In this document: in pieces, positions 54,478-64,000 of the stretch
Layout: the number at the start of each line of letters is the position of its first letter
Position numbering within the stretch: the stretch's first letter is position 1
Assembly: GCF_028471945.1 (NCBI RefSeq)
Contig: NZ_CP110128.1
Location: forward strand, 3,832,501-3,896,500
Direction of reading: 5' to 3'
Length of the DNA: 64,000 nucleotides
Origin: Pseudomonas sp. WJP1
Lineage (GTDB): Bacteria > Pseudomonadota > Gammaproteobacteria > Pseudomonadales > Pseudomonadaceae
Program-made: the position numbers and the translations under genes
Notes under the pieces: generated by a model
The model's input: the letters and a program-made list of their open reading frames with translations, nothing else
Databases searched by the model: none
Told to the model about the DNA's origin: nothing

Positions 54478-56952
54478 TTACGCCGGTGTCTTAGCTTGAC
54501 GATGATCGACAAAAAACGCCTTGCCCTTGCCAATCCGGTCCGACGCCTTGGGCATATTCGCCGCCTGGGTCTCCTGCGCATCGACATACCAATAGCAATG
54601 ACTCACCGCCCGGGTAATACCCACATAAGCCAGGCGCAGGATCTCGTCCTTCTGGGCATTGTCATAAGGCTCACTGTCGCCAGCCTTGCCCAGGCCCGCC
54701 ATGCGGTAAACCTGGTTCTTGTACGGCGAACGGGTCAGGTGCTGGCAATCGCCGAGCAGGAACACCGCGTCCGCCTGAAGGCCCTTGGCGCTGTGATAGG
54801 TCAGCTGCTTGAGACGTCGGGCCTCATGCGGCAAGCTAGAATCAACATTAACTACAGACTGAATATGCTGTTCAATCAACGACTTATCGCTACTTTTTCG
54901 ATAAAGCATCAAGATTGAGTCACCTTTACGGTAGTGCTCCATCAAGCGCTGGGCCATGGCCTGATCGTCCCGATCCAGCACATTGACCGGCAGCAAGGCC
55001 TTGGGCTCGCCGCTGGCCTTGGCTTTCTTGCCGGCAATCGCCGGCGCGGCTCGCACGATGTGTTCGGCGGCGTCGATGATGTACTGGTGACTGCGATAAT
55101 TATCGCTGAGCATGACCTTGGTGGTACTCGGCGACGAGAACGTCTTGTTGAACTCCATGAAATAGCTCGGCGAACTGCCACGCCAGCCGTAAATCGACTG
55201 CCAGTCATCGCCCACGCACAGCAATGACGAGTGCTGGGCGCCGCGCCCTACGTGCATCGCCGGGCCGCGACTGCGGATCTCGGCCAGGCTGGCGCGGATC
55301 CACGAGACGATTTGCGGCGAAACGTCCTGGAATTCGTCGATCATCAAGTGAGACAGCGGCCGCAACAGCTCGTCGCTGAGCAGCTTGAGGTTTTCCGGGG
55401 AATGTTCACTGAACAGCGCGAACATGCGGTTGTAGGTCATGACCGGCGGTTTCTGGTCGAGCAGATGATCTTCCAGGGCACGCCAGTACAGGCTCAAGGC
55501 CTCGAAGAAAAACCGGTCCGGGTCATCCTTTGCAAAGCTCATCTCACCCACGGCAGTCGGCACATCGAGGCCGAGATTTTCGATGAACCCGGCGGCAGCG
55601 ACAAAACAGTCCAGCAATGGCGCAGACGCCAGCTCACCCTTGACCTTGTAATCGAAGCCCGGCCCGGCGCTGGCATCACCGCCAAGGGACGCCAGGACGC
55701 GCCTTGATGATTCGTAATTATCTAGCCATATCAATGGCTTACGACAGAAAGCTTGAAACAGGGTGCGCTTCACCGCGGTTTCCGCACGCAGCGTCAGCTT
55801 GGCATTAGGCCGGGTCAGCTGCGGATTTTCAGCAGGGTCGAAACCCAGAACCACCCAGGCGTCCAGCGACGCAATGTAACCGTGGCAATGAAAGGCGCTG
55901 CCGTTGATATCGAACGCCTGGCGCTTGGGCTCTATACCCTTGATCGGCCAGGCGCCAGCGCGAAACCACAAGTCCTCCACCAGGTCGCAGAGTTCTTCAT
56001 CGCGCTTGGCCGCCAGCTCGGTGACGGCCACACGCTTCTGTACATCGGGGTGGTCGCGCTCCAGCTCCTTGAGTTGCAAGGCGTGACGGGACAATGGCTT
56101 GATCAGCTCGCGAAAACGCTCATCGCGGCCGTGCAAGGCGTGATAACAGGCGTTGAGTTGCTGACGCTGTGCATCATTGATTCGCAGATCGAAGGGGTTG
56201 CTGTCCACCTCGTCATCCGCACCTTGCGCCCGGTGACTGAGGTTCTCGAAAGCTTGCAGCCGTTCGAAGCCCGGCAGGCTGCGAACCATCGGCAGAATGC
56301 GCGAATGGAAGGTACGCACCAGGTCACGCGCCTCGCGCATACCCAGCGCATGTCCCCAGAGCGCAAACAGCTCGATCAGTTTATTGATGAAGTCCTTGCG
56401 TGACTCGCGGGTAAAGGTCACCACGGTCATGGAACTCAGCTCAAACCCCAGGTAATGGCTGAGCAATAGAATACGCAGGACCAGCGTCGTCGACTTGCCC
56501 GCGCCCGCGCCGGCAATCACCGACGTCGATGGCGTATCGCTGAAGATCATCTTCCACTGCGCGGCGCTGGGCTGGGCATGTGCCGGCAGCAACCGGGCGA
56601 CGTCGGCCTTCATGCGTTTCTTCAATTCGGCGGTCAATGGCAGGCGCCAATCGTCGAACAGATGGTCGTCGATGTTAGGTGGCCGATGCTCGGTGCAGCG
56701 CGAGTCGCGAATCAGCAGGACTTGCCGGCCCTCTTCCAGCCCCTCAAGCTTGCCTTCCTTGTATCCGTAATCCACCCCGGCACTGTGCCCGCTGCGAAAA
56801 CCGTCGGCCTGGCCGTGCAACCAGGATGCGCGGTGTTGCGCACGCAGGCGTGTCAGGCCATGACCGAAAAAGCGCGCGGCCAGGCGCTTGAGCCATGGCA
56901 TCTCGGCCAGGGGACGAAGTTCAGGCGGAAGATCGGGGGTGTGTTGCGGCAC
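54478..56952 (-). CDS. UvrD/Rep-like superfamily 1 DNA helicase
   Basis: An 824-residue helicase. Walker A is GAGAGKSTT near residue 148 and Walker B is IDEFQD, with QSIYGWRG (motif IV) and a C-terminal LTYHSAKGLQAD (motif V) and YVGITRAV (motif VI). An N-terminal region of about 130 residues precedes the motor and resembles that of the HelD/helicase-IV-like subgroup. It probably acts in DNA repair or replication restart. The ATG at 56952 is the first in frame. Element copy 3 lies just past its stop. Confidence 0.86.
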   Translation of the reverse strand: MPQHTPDLPPELRPLAEMPWLKRLAARFFGHGLTRLRAQHRASWLHGQADGFRSGHSAGVDYGYKEGKLEGLEEGRQVLLIRDSRCTEHRPPNIDDHLFDDWRLPLTAELKKRMKADVARLLPAHAQPSAAQWKMIFSDTPSTSVIAGAGAGKSTTLVLRILLLSHYLGFELSSMTVVTFTRESRKDFINKLIELFALWGHALGMREARDLVRTFHSRILPMVRSLPGFERLQAFENLSHRAQGADDEVDSNPFDLRINDAQRQQLNACYHALHGRDERFRELIKPLSRHALQLKELERDHPDVQKRVAVTELAAKRDEELCDLVEDLWFRAGAWPIKGIEPKRQAFDINGSAFHCHGYIASLDAWVVLGFDPAENPQLTRPNAKLTLRAETAVKRTLFQAFCRKPLIWLDNYESSRRVLASLGGDASAGPGFDYKVKGELASAPLLDCFVAAAGFIENLGLDVPTAVGEMSFAKDDPDRFFFEALSLYWRALEDHLLDQKPPVMTYNRMFALFSEHSPENLKLLSDELLRPLSHLMIDEFQDVSPQIVSWIRASLAEIRSRGPAMHVGRGAQHSSLLCVGDDWQSIYGWRGSSPSYFMEFNKTFSSPSTTKVMLSDNYRSHQYIIDAAEHIVRAAPAIAGKKAKASGEPKALLPVNVLDRDDQAMAQRLMEHYRKGDSILMLYRKSSDKSLIEQHIQSVVNVDSSLPHEARRLKQLTYHSAKGLQADAVFLLGDCQHLTRSPYKNQVYRMAGLGKAGDSEPYDNAQKDEILRLAYVGITRAVSHCYWYVDAQETQAANMPKASDRIGKGKAFFVDHRQAKTPA

Positions 56953-57229
56953 GCGGACGGACTCCAGGGTGTGAGGCTGTTGAGGGCTATGGTGTCTGTA
57001 TTTGCCGTTCAGTTCTAGTGAAATGCTTATGACTCATCGGCTTATGGGCGATATTGAAGGCTGGATGAAACGTTTTCGAGGCTTATATCAATCAAATAAT
57101 TCGATGATCATGAGGCACTTTTTACGCTTTTTATCGATTGTTGCCTGATGGATGATGCCCGTCATCAACCACCGGTGTCGATTCGTGGCCAGCCCTTGCG
57201 CCCCATGACGAACCCTTCAGGAGACGATC

Positions 57230-57925
57230 ATGCTTGAACTCAGACCCTACAACTCGCTTGGCGGCGCTCACCATGGCTGGTTGGATGCCCATCACCACTT
57301 TTCGTTCGCCGAATACCATGACCCCAAGCGCATGAACTGGGGCAACCTGCGGGTATGGAACGATGACGTGATTGCCCCGGGCACCGGTTTCCCGCAGCAC
57401 CCGCACCGGGACATGGAAATCATCACCTATGTCCGTGAAGGCGCCATCACCCACCAGGATAACCTGGGCAACAAGGGTCGCACTGAAGCGGGTGACGTTC
57501 AGGTCATGAGCGCCGGGACCGGGATCGCGCACAGTGAATACAACCTGGAAGCGACGCCGACGAAGATTTTCCAGATCTGGATCATCCCCAACGAATCCGG
57601 CCTGGCACCGTCCTGGGGCGCCAAGCCGTTTCCGAAAGGCCAGCGCGAAGGTTTCGTGACCCTGGCCAGCGGCAAGGCCGGGGACGATCAAAGCCTGCGG
57701 ATCCGCGCCGATGCACGCTTGGTGGCGGCGAATCTGAAGGCCGGCGAAACGGCGGAATATCACCTGGACAGCGGGCGTCGCGCTTACCTGGTGCCGGCCA
57801 CTGGAATCATTGAAATCAATGGCTTGCGTGCACAAGCTCGAGACGGTGTAGCGGTTGCCCAGGAGCAGGTGTTGCGGGTGACGGCGATTGAGGACAGCGA
57901 GATCGTGTTGGTGGATCTGGCTTGA
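57230..57925 (+). CDS. Pirin-family protein (YhhW-like bicupin)
   Basis: A 231-residue bicupin. The N-terminal metal site shows in FPQHPHRDMEIITY and SAGTGIAHSEYN (three histidines and a glutamate). Relatives include E. coli YhhW, a quercetinase-like protein. CAGGAG precedes the ATG at 57230. A strong terminator follows, so the gene is a single unit. Confidence 0.92.
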   Translation: MLELRPYNSLGGAHHGWLDAHHHFSFAEYHDPKRMNWGNLRVWNDDVIAPGTGFPQHPHRDMEIITYVREGAITHQDNLGNKGRTEAGDVQVMSAGTGIAHSEYNLEATPTKIFQIWIIPNESGLAPSWGAKPFPKGQREGFVTLASGKAGDDQSLRIRADARLVAANLKAGETAEYHLDSGRRAYLVPATGIIEINGLRAQARDGVAVAQEQVLRVTAIEDSEIVLVDLA

Positions 57926-57940
57926 TGCTGTAAATCGGAC

Positions 57941-57974
57941 AAAAAAAGGGCGACCGTGGGAGGTCGCCCTTTTT
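57941..57974 (+). terminator. Rho-independent terminator after the pirin gene
   Basis: AAGGGCGACC and GGTCGCCCTT pair around a six-base loop with A and T runs on either side, so it may work in both directions. Confidence 0.88.
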
Positions 57975-58005
57975 GATTGGCTGGAGTATGTCGGTGCTCA
58001 TGCTG

Positions 58006-58073
58006 CCGTCTTCGCGGGCAAGTCGGATCGCCGCCCGCTCGCTCCTACAGACACGTGACACCCGCGAAGGGGC
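58006..58073. repeat. Degenerate REP pair
   Basis: CTTCGCGGGCAAG at the left and CCCGCGAAGG at the right, with a CGCTCGCTCCTACAG remnant in between; the palindrome is broken. It lies between pirin and pgm genes. Confidence 0.55.
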
Positions 58074-58079
58074 CGTCAA

Positions 58080-59726
58080 TCATTTCGCAGAAATAGCGCC
58101 ATCCACAAGGGTCTGGGCCTCTGCCACCAACTGCTTGAGGTGGTCGTCGCTGACAAAGCTTTCCGCATAGATCTTGTAGATATCCTCGGTGCCCGACGGG
58201 CGCGCCGCGAACCAGCCGTTTTCGGTCATGACCTTCAGGCCGCCAATGGCTTGGTCGTTACCCGGAGCATGGCTGAGGATGCTCTGGATCGGTTCACCCG
58301 CCAGTGCAGTCGAGGTGACCTGATCCGGCGACAACTTGCTCAACAGGGCCTTTTGTTCCGGGTTGGCCTTGGCATCCACCCGCACCGAGAACGGCTCGCC
58401 CAGTTCGTCGGTCAGGGCCCGGTAGGCTTGGCTTGGGTCGCGACCGGTGCGTGCGGTCATTTCAGCCGCCAGCAAGGCCGGGATCAGCCCGTCCTTGTCC
58501 GTGCACCAGACACTGCCGTCCTTGCGCAGGAACGAAGCCCCGGCACTCTCTTCGCCACCAAAGCCCAGGGAGCCGTCGAACAGGCCATCGGCAAACCACT
58601 TGAAGCCGACCGGCACTTCATACAGGCGGCGCCCCAGGCGCTTGGCCACGCGGTCGATCAAGCCGCTGCTGACCACGGTTTTACCCACTGCGGCATCGGC
58701 TCGCCAGTGCGGGCGGTTCTGGAACAGATAATCGATCGACACGGCCAGGTAGTTGTTCGGCGCCAGCAGGCCGCCGGAGGGGGTGACGATGCCATGACGG
58801 TCGTGGTCTGGATCGCAGGCGAAGGCCACGTCGAAGCGTTCCTTCAGGCCGATCAGCCCCTGCATCGCGTGGCTGGACGATGGGTCCATGCGGATCTGGC
58901 CGTCCCAGTCGACGGTCATGAAGCGGAACGTCGAGTCGACCTGCTTGTTCACCACGTCCAGGTCCAGGCGGTAATGCTCGGCAATCGCCGACCAGTAGCG
59001 CACGCCTGCCCCACCCAACGGGTCGACGCCCAGGCGCAGCTTGGCCTCACGAATGGCGTCGAAGTCGATCACATTGATGAGGTCGGCGACATAGGTGTTG
59101 AGGTAATCGTGACGATGGGTGGTGCTGGCCTTCAGCGCCTGCTCGTAGCTGATGCGCTTGACCCCGGCGAGCTTGTTCGCCAGCAGCTCGTTGGCCTTGG
59201 CTTCGATCCACTTGGTGATGTGGGTATCGGCCGGGCCGCCATTGGTCGGGTTGTATTTGTAGCCCCCGCTTTGCGGTGGGTTGTGGGACGGGGTGATGAC
59301 GATGCCATCCGCCAGGCCCGTGGTACGGCCGCGGTTGTAGCACAGGATTGCATGGGAGACGGCGGGCGTCGGCGTGTATTCGTCACCTTCGGCGATCATC
59401 ACCGTCACGCCATTGGCGGCCAGCACTTCCAGGGCGCTGGCGCCGGCCGGCGTGGACAACGCGTGGGTATCGATGCCGACGAACAAGGGGCCATCGATCC
59501 CTTGGGCCTGGCGATACAGGCAGATGGCCTGGCTGATTGCCAGGACGTGCCATTCATTGAAACTCAAGTCGAACGAGCTGCCTCGATGCCCGGACGTGCC
59601 GAAAGCCACCCGCTGGGTCGAAATGGCGGCGTCGGGTTGGCCGGTGTAATAGGCCGTGACCAGTCGCGGGATGTCTACCAACAATTGCGCCGGTGCCGGC
59701 TTGCCCGCAAAAGGACTGAGTGTCAT
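58080..59726 (-). CDS. pgm: Phosphoglucomutase, alpha-D-glucose phosphate-specific
   Basis: A 548-residue enzyme interconverting glucose 1-phosphate and glucose 6-phosphate. The phosphoserine loop is [12 protein letters not shown], the metal loop CDPDHDRHG, the sugar-binding loop FGGEESAG, and the phosphate-binding end [10 protein letters not shown]. All are intact. The ATG at 59726 begins [11 protein letters not shown], the usual N-terminus. It stands alone; its product, glucose 1-phosphate, feeds UDP-glucose and thus the ugd reaction elsewhere in the window. Confidence 0.95.
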   Translation of the reverse strand: MTLSPFAGKPAPAQLLVDIPRLVTAYYTGQPDAAISTQRVAFGTSGHRGSSFDLSFNEWHVLAISQAICLYRQAQGIDGPLFVGIDTHALSTPAGASALEVLAANGVTVMIAEGDEYTPTPAVSHAILCYNRGRTTGLADGIVITPSHNPPQSGGYKYNPTNGGPADTHITKWIEAKANELLANKLAGVKRISYEQALKASTTHRHDYLNTYVADLINVIDFDAIREAKLRLGVDPLGGAGVRYWSAIAEHYRLDLDVVNKQVDSTFRFMTVDWDGQIRMDPSSSHAMQGLIGLKERFDVAFACDPDHDRHGIVTPSGGLLAPNNYLAVSIDYLFQNRPHWRADAAVGKTVVSSGLIDRVAKRLGRRLYEVPVGFKWFADGLFDGSLGFGGEESAGASFLRKDGSVWCTDKDGLIPALLAAEMTARTGRDPSQAYRALTDELGEPFSVRVDAKANPEQKALLSKLSPDQVTSTALAGEPIQSILSHAPGNDQAIGGLKVMTENGWFAARPSGTEDIYKIYAESFVSDDHLKQLVAEAQTLVDGAISAK

Positions 59727-59826
59727 GCAATACCTCTGTAATAGAGTTCAGGAGTAGAAGCGGAGTTTACTGGCAGTTTGACCTTAGCGCGATGGAATCG
59801 ATCCATTGATGTCATATGGCAAAGGC

Positions 59827-61227
59827 TCAATCGATAGCTTCCAGACGCAAGGCGTCTCCCAGCAAGCCCAGCGCGGCGGTCAGTTCCTGGTCGTTGCCAA
59901 CACCATGACTCAAGCGCAAGTGCTGCCCGTGCAGGCCCTGCAGACTGAACAGCTCGCCGGGCGCGACGACCACCTGTTGCCTGAGCAACCGCTGGAACAC
60001 CCGACTCATATCGACCTGGCGCAATGAACGCAGCCAGATCGTCGCCCCGCCCTGGGGTTCGACGAACTGCAAGGCATCGCCCAGGCGCTCCTGCAAAAGC
60101 CGGGTGATTTGTTCCTTGCCGTCCTTGAGTCGCCGGCGCAGTACCTGCAGGTGCTGATCGATGCGCCCGTTGCTGTACAAGCGGGCAATGGCTTTCTGGC
60201 GAATCGGCGACAGGCGAAAGGCGCGCAAGAGAAATTGCCGTTGCAGCTCGCTGCTCATATGGCGGGAGAGCAGATAGCCATAAGGGGCCTCCGGGCCGAT
60301 GATCTTTTCGAACGTGGAAAACACCATCAGGCGCTCCGGGGCCAACAGATCACGAAATCGCCGCTGATCGGGCTCAAACCCGAGCTCACCATAACAATCG
60401 TTTTCCAGCACCCAAACGCCGTGCCGTTCCAGCAAGTGCGCGATCGCCTGCCGGTTGTCATCGGGGGCCCTGCTGCCCCGGGGCATGTTCAGCCCGGACG
60501 ACACCATCACCAGGCGCACCGGCTGCGCTTCCAGCAGGTCGCTGAGGCGCTTGCCGTCCAGGCTACCGTCGCCCAGCAGCGGCCATTCGATCACCTTCAC
60601 ACCGGCCGCCTGAAACAGGCGCAGTATCGCCCAGTCACAGGGCGACTCGACAGCCACAGCGGCGTCCTTGAGCTCCAGCACGACGATCAGGATTTCCAGC
60701 ACACCGCGAAGATCGGCGCCGATGTAGACATCATCGGCATGCCAACAGCGTACCGGCGAGCTGGTATAACGTGCCGCCAATGCAGTACGCAGCTCCAGCT
60801 CGCCGCAGGGCTGCGCAGCGGGTTGCGGCTGGCGCGGGTACTGGCGCAGCAACTCCCTTTCCAGCAGCAACAACGGGCTGTCGAGCGGTTGCAGCAAGGC
60901 CGGCTCATCGGCGCTCAGGACCAGCATGGCGGGAAGACGGGCGTTGACATACACACTCTCGAGCAGGTCACTGCCATCGTAGAGCGTGCTGTTGGGGGCA
61001 ACCGGTAGCGCGTAGTAACCCGACTTGGCCACCGAATAAACCCGCCCCTCCTTTTCCAGTAGCGCGTAGGCGTACTGTATGGTCGAGATCGACACGTTCA
61101 AGCGCTCGGCCAGTTCACGCAAGGATGGCAGGCGCACACGGCTGTCGCTCACGGGTTCGCTGATCAGGCTGGTCAAGTAGCGGTAGACCGCCTGATAGGC
61201 GAAATCGGTTTCACGTTGTCCTTTCAT
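59827..61227 (-). CDS. MocR-type GntR regulator with aminotransferase-like domain
   Basis: A 466-residue regulator. The N-terminal GntR winged helix covers about 10-75 (LPSLRELAERLNVSISTIQYA). The C-terminal fold-type I aminotransferase-like domain has END..GELGF for the PLP aspartate and FSTFEKIIG for the PLP lysine; the lysine stretch is one residue off the common SFSK pattern. MocR proteins use PLP as a sensing cofactor to control vitamin B6 or amino-acid genes. AAGGA precedes the ATG at 61227. It lies 67 bases downstream of an unknown gene on the same strand. Confidence 0.86.
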   Translation of the reverse strand: MKGQRETDFAYQAVYRYLTSLISEPVSDSRVRLPSLRELAERLNVSISTIQYAYALLEKEGRVYSVAKSGYYALPVAPNSTLYDGSDLLESVYVNARLPAMLVLSADEPALLQPLDSPLLLLERELLRQYPRQPQPAAQPCGELELRTALAARYTSSPVRCWHADDVYIGADLRGVLEILIVVLELKDAAVAVESPCDWAILRLFQAAGVKVIEWPLLGDGSLDGKRLSDLLEAQPVRLVMVSSGLNMPRGSRAPDDNRQAIAHLLERHGVWVLENDCYGELGFEPDQRRFRDLLAPERLMVFSTFEKIIGPEAPYGYLLSRHMSSELQRQFLLRAFRLSPIRQKAIARLYSNGRIDQHLQVLRRRLKDGKEQITRLLQERLGDALQFVEPQGGATIWLRSLRQVDMSRVFQRLLRQQVVVAPGELFSLQGLHGQHLRLSHGVGNDQELTAALGLLGDALRLEAID

Positions 61228-61294
61228 GGCAGCGGACCGCTTGCGTGGCGGTGGCTGTCATTCACACTCGAAAAGGCCGGCAACATGCGCACGT

Positions 61295-62773
61295 TCAACG
61301 ACCTGCCGACCATTCACCGGTCACCGACACCTCGTCGCTTGCTTGCCCGGGCTGCGGGGCATGGCTGTCGGGCGGGTTCATCGACTTGCCCTCCTGCACC
61401 ACCGGCGCCATGCGATACAGGTTGCCGATCAGGCTGACAGGCAAGCCGCTGACATCGACCATCCACTGCAGGATCTGCTCCTGGACCGGATGCCCCTGCA
61501 TGGCCCGATGCAACTCGGGCATTGCCACGAGCATGCCAGGGTGGCATTGGCGCAGGAAGCGCTCCAGTGCCGCACCCTGCCCGACAAAAGGTGCAAACAG
61601 CAGGCACACCCATTGCGCCTCGTTCAGGCCAAAGCCCTGCTGAGCCTCATCGGCGATCAGTGCGCGCTGGGCAACCAGTTTGTGCGGGTTGCCATACGTC
61701 TCGTCTGCCCGTTCACACAAGCGCTCCGATAGTTGATTACGGCGCATCATCACCAGGGCGCGCTGCAGGTAGTGTGTAACACCCGCCGCATAGGTGTTGC
61801 CCTGGACGAAGCAGGATTGCAACCCGCGCAGGTGTGCCGAGAACGCCACGCTGACGTACTGATTTTCGCCAAGATGCGCCGCCAGTTCATCGGCCTGGAA
61901 CCCAAGAAACTCGGTCAGTAGCGGCCAGCGCTCTTCAAGGTGGCTGACCAGCACGTCGTGGATATCGATGTAGGTCGTGCGACGACAGGCTTCAAACTGC
62001 CCTGCCGGACGCCAGGCCTCCTGGCCGTAGTCTTCATAAAACACCTGATAACAGTCGCTGCCAAATTCATCGAGCAACATGAACAACCCACCGTAATCCG
62101 CCTCCTGACGGTTGGACGTCACGAGGCCGGCCTTGGCGGCCGCGCGCTTGAGCCCTTCGATGAACCGCTTCTGCTCGCGCGGAGAGTCGCCACTGATCAA
62201 GGCATCGACGCCATTGTTCCAGCGGGCGATCTGTCCATGGAACTCGCCTGCGGCCAGGTACCCGTCGTCCCACAGGTCAAACGGTCCGTCCATGATGCGA
62301 CGATGGCCCATCATAAGCAGGTTCGTCCGGTTGGCCTCACGTGCGCCGCGCGATAGAGGGGCCCGGTGATCGAAGGCCAGCACCTCCCTGTTATCAACCA
62401 TCAGCACTTCGACCCGGGGATCGTCGTAGACGAACAAGGCGTTGTAGCTGCGATGGATGTTATCCAGTGCCAGCTGGCTCATGCCATTGCGCCGAAGGGT
62501 CGCCACCCGCAGCCTGAATGTCGTGGGCGCCCGGGTGGCGATCGTCAACTGTGCGGCCCGCAGCAGCGCCAGGGTGTAGCAACTGTCACGCGATCCGCAC
62601 TGGACCGCCAATACCTTGTAGTCACCGATCCGATCCATCCCTCCAGCGGCGACAGCCAGGCGCTGGATCAACAACTGCAAAGCCGTGCGCTCGGCGCGTG
62701 AAAAAAAACTCAACAGGCGCTGTAACACTTGTTGATAGACATAGTTCATCGCCTGGTCATGGATATGGGTCAT
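61295..62773 (-). CDS. Protein of unknown function, 492 residues
   Basis: I do not recognise this protein. It is soluble, with no signal peptide or membrane span. Stretches that might be conserved are VQCGSRDSCYTLALLR near residue 57, GPFDLWDDGYLAAGEFHG near 163, and a tyrosine/aspartate-rich middle. The C-terminal 40 residues look disordered. The coding statistics (long frame, third-base GC) support a real gene. The ATG at 62773 is preceded by a weak AGG and an AT-rich region. It is followed on the same strand by a MocR regulator gene, so the two may form a unit. Confidence 0.65.
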   Translation of the reverse strand: MTHIHDQAMNYVYQQVLQRLLSFFSRAERTALQLLIQRLAVAAGGMDRIGDYKVLAVQCGSRDSCYTLALLRAAQLTIATRAPTTFRLRVATLRRNGMSQLALDNIHRSYNALFVYDDPRVEVLMVDNREVLAFDHRAPLSRGAREANRTNLLMMGHRRIMDGPFDLWDDGYLAAGEFHGQIARWNNGVDALISGDSPREQKRFIEGLKRAAAKAGLVTSNRQEADYGGLFMLLDEFGSDCYQVFYEDYGQEAWRPAGQFEACRRTTYIDIHDVLVSHLEERWPLLTEFLGFQADELAAHLGENQYVSVAFSAHLRGLQSCFVQGNTYAAGVTHYLQRALVMMRRNQLSERLCERADETYGNPHKLVAQRALIADEAQQGFGLNEAQWVCLLFAPFVGQGAALERFLRQCHPGMLVAMPELHRAMQGHPVQEQILQWMVDVSGLPVSLIGNLYRMAPVVQEGKSMNPPDSHAPQPGQASDEVSVTGEWSAGR

Positions 62774-63340
62774 TTCTATTTACCTGATATTCAAAAGTCC
62801 GATACAACGCAAACAACTTCACGCCTAGCGCAAGGAATGCCCGAAGGGAGATTAATTACTGAACTTTATTACCAAATGCTAACAATAAAATTTTTTGTCA
62901 TCATTTGAAATAATTGATCGCTGCAGGCCAGGTTGGCCCGTAAGGGCTGACGCACAGCAGCTTGGCGGGGGTTTGTTTCGATTGCCTTCGGCATCCTAGG
63001 AAATGTCCGACAGCGTCCCACAGACATTTAATACAAAAAATGAGGAAAGTAGCTTCTCGTAGTAATGTGGCGACCACGCAAAAAGCCACTAGTTGTCGAA
63101 CTTGCGTTAACGACGCCCATTGAAAAGTATCGGCTAGATACCTGGCCATGACTCATTCCTTGAGATGAAAGTAATCATGCAATTATCAGTACTTGGATGT
63201 TGATTAGAAGCTACAGATCGAGAGCAAAAACCGGTTCAGTTGCTGAACCGACCCACCTTCAGGCTGGTGGGACGTCTCATGTCGGAGGGCAAAGCGCTAA
63301 AACGCAAGAGTCCGTGCAGGCACGGACTCTTCGGGAGGGG
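62774..63340. other. AT-rich non-coding gap with three tandem hairpins
   Basis: This 567-base gap is richer in AT than the rest of the window around 62850-62920. Short frames here (for example 62901-63149, minus strand) have no recognisable product. Near its right end are three hairpins in a row: CGGTTCAG/CTGAACCG (63232-63250), CCCACC/GGTGGG (63252-63271) and AAGAGTCCGTG/CACGGACTCTT (63306-63331). The left part should hold the promoter of the 492-residue gene. Confidence 0.5.
63306..63331 (-). terminator. Terminator hairpin of the quinone oxidoreductase-type gene
   Basis: A perfect eleven-base stem with a four-base loop, followed on the minus strand by GCGTTTTAG. It lies ten bases beyond the stop at 63341. 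Confidence 0.55.
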
Positions 63341-64000
63341 TCAAGCAGGTTCGACTTGCAGGGCAACCCTTTCGCGGCATGGGCATTCGTCCATGTAGCG
63401 GTGCGCCTCGACGAACTCGGTGAACGGGAAGACCCGGGTCTTGAGCGGCAGCAGCACGCGATCGGCGGTCAGCTGGTTAATGTCGCGCAAGGCACGTTGC
63501 AGCGCAACCTGGTCCTGGATGATGCCCAGCTCCGGCTTGCCGGTGAAATTGCCGATGCAGTGCACAAAGAATTGAATGTTCTTCTGAAACGCCGCACACG
63601 CCGGGAATGGCGTCTGGTTGCCGCCCTGCAGGCCATACAGCACCAGGCTGCCGCGCGGTGCCAGCACGTCGCCGAGCAACGACATCTGCGGTCCACCCAA
63701 ACCATCGAACACCACGTCCACACCGCGGTTGTCGGTGATCTTGTTGACCCGCATCAACAGGTCTTCTTCCTCGGTGACGATGACTTTCTCGGCACCCAGG
63801 GACAGCAGGTATTCACGCTCCTCCGCGGATTTGGTTGCGGCGATCACTCGTACGCCCAAGGCTTTGCCCAGTTGTACGAACGAAGGGCCGGCGCAGTGGC
63901 TGGCGTCGGTGACCAGGGCGAACTGCCCGGGTTTGACCCGTGCCAGGTCGACGTAGCCAAAATAGGCAATCAACAGCGGCGTGTAATGCACGCTGGCTTC
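63341..64000 (-). CDS. Quinone oxidoreductase-type MDR protein, N-terminus beyond the window
   Basis: The C-terminal 219 residues of a zinc-independent medium-chain dehydrogenase/reductase. The cofactor region reads ALVTDASHCAGPSFVQLGKA, with the GxxGxxxxQ part changed to ASHCAGPSFVQ, then GVDVVFDGLGG and a C-terminal FTEFVEAHRYM segment. The family reduces quinones or enals with NADPH. The frame stays open to the right edge, so the start lies outside. A terminator hairpin follows its stop. Confidence 0.82.
   Translation of the reverse strand, partial: EASVHYTPLLIAYFGYVDLARVKPGQFALVTDASHCAGPSFVQLGKALGVRVIAATKSAEEREYLLSLGAEKVIVTEEEDLLMRVNKITDNRGVDVVFDGLGGPQMSLLGDVLAPRGSLVLYGLQGGNQTPFPACAAFQKNIQFFVHCIGNFTGKPELGIIQDQVALQRALRDINQLTADRVLLPLKTRVFPFTEFVEAHRYMDECPCRERVALQVEPA

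Noticed and set aside
62901..63149. 82-codon frame on the minus strand in the right-hand gap
   Set aside because: No ribosome site, no recognisable product and atypical composition.

Overview
The window reads as a chromosomal segment of a fluorescent-group Pseudomonas. It is GC-rich, the intergenic gaps are studded with REP doublets of the GTGGGAGC / GTAGGAGC type, and the gene families (PqiA split in two, DUF1652, a FAN1-type nuclease, a branched-chain acyl-CoA block with an AraC regulator) are typical of that genus. I saw no rRNA, tRNA, CRISPR array or prophage. These statements rest on reading the sequence and on remembered family knowledge; no search was run.

Layout. 1-1932: end of a polyamine-binding protein gene and a coupled FAD amine oxidase. 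1933-3144: non-coding, holding REPs and copy 1 of a large inverted-repeat element. 3145-6635: a pqiA-pqiA-pqiB-pqiC envelope lipid-transport operon. 6898-10580: a three-gene ferric-iron ABC importer behind a possible Fur box. 10589-13096: an orphan tyrosine recombinase and UDP-glucose dehydrogenase. 13113-21705: a LysR regulator divergent from an accessory ArgH-family lyase, a polar amino-acid-type ABC importer, two PuuE-like deacetylase-fold proteins and an MmgE/PrpD protein, probably one catabolic locus. 21857-23907: an MFS transporter and an HPP-family membrane protein. 24265-28374: a tightly coupled four-gene operon (acyl-CoA oxidase-like, cytochrome P450, RidA-like, HSL-type hydrolase) closed by a terminator. 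28544-37897: enzymes matching the valine and isoleucine acyl-CoA pathways, plus an acyl-CoA synthetase and an AraC regulator.

37990-40260 holds copy 2 of the large inverted-repeat element, split by an IS1111-type (IS110 family) insertion sequence. 40436-45609: a stress-type SDR, a CPA1 antiporter, a hemerythrin protein and a PAS hybrid histidine kinase. 45617-49617: an XPD-like helicase carrying a RecB/Cas4-like nuclease domain, coupled to a FAN1-type nuclease. 49791-53604: two small envelope proteins (YgdR-type, LprI-MliC fusion), a second FAD amine oxidase with a SnoaL-AraC regulator, and a DUF1652 protein. 53672-54409 is copy 3 of the large element. 54478-59726: a UvrD-like helicase, a pirin and phosphoglucomutase. 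59827-62773: a MocR-type regulator and an unrecognised 492-residue protein. 62774-63340: an AT-rich gap ending in three tandem hairpins. 63341-64000: the C-terminal part of a quinone-oxidoreductase-type MDR protein.

Two loci look most worth follow-up. The first is the lyase / importer / PrpD / deacetylase locus, whose parts resemble the epimerase-plus-C-N-lyase logic known for iminodisuccinate breakdown. The second is the ACOX-P450-RidA-hydrolase operon, whose RidA member lacks the deaminase arginine. The three-copy inverted-repeat element with REPs nested in its loop, and the RNA-guided-type IS inside one copy, form the main structural finding.
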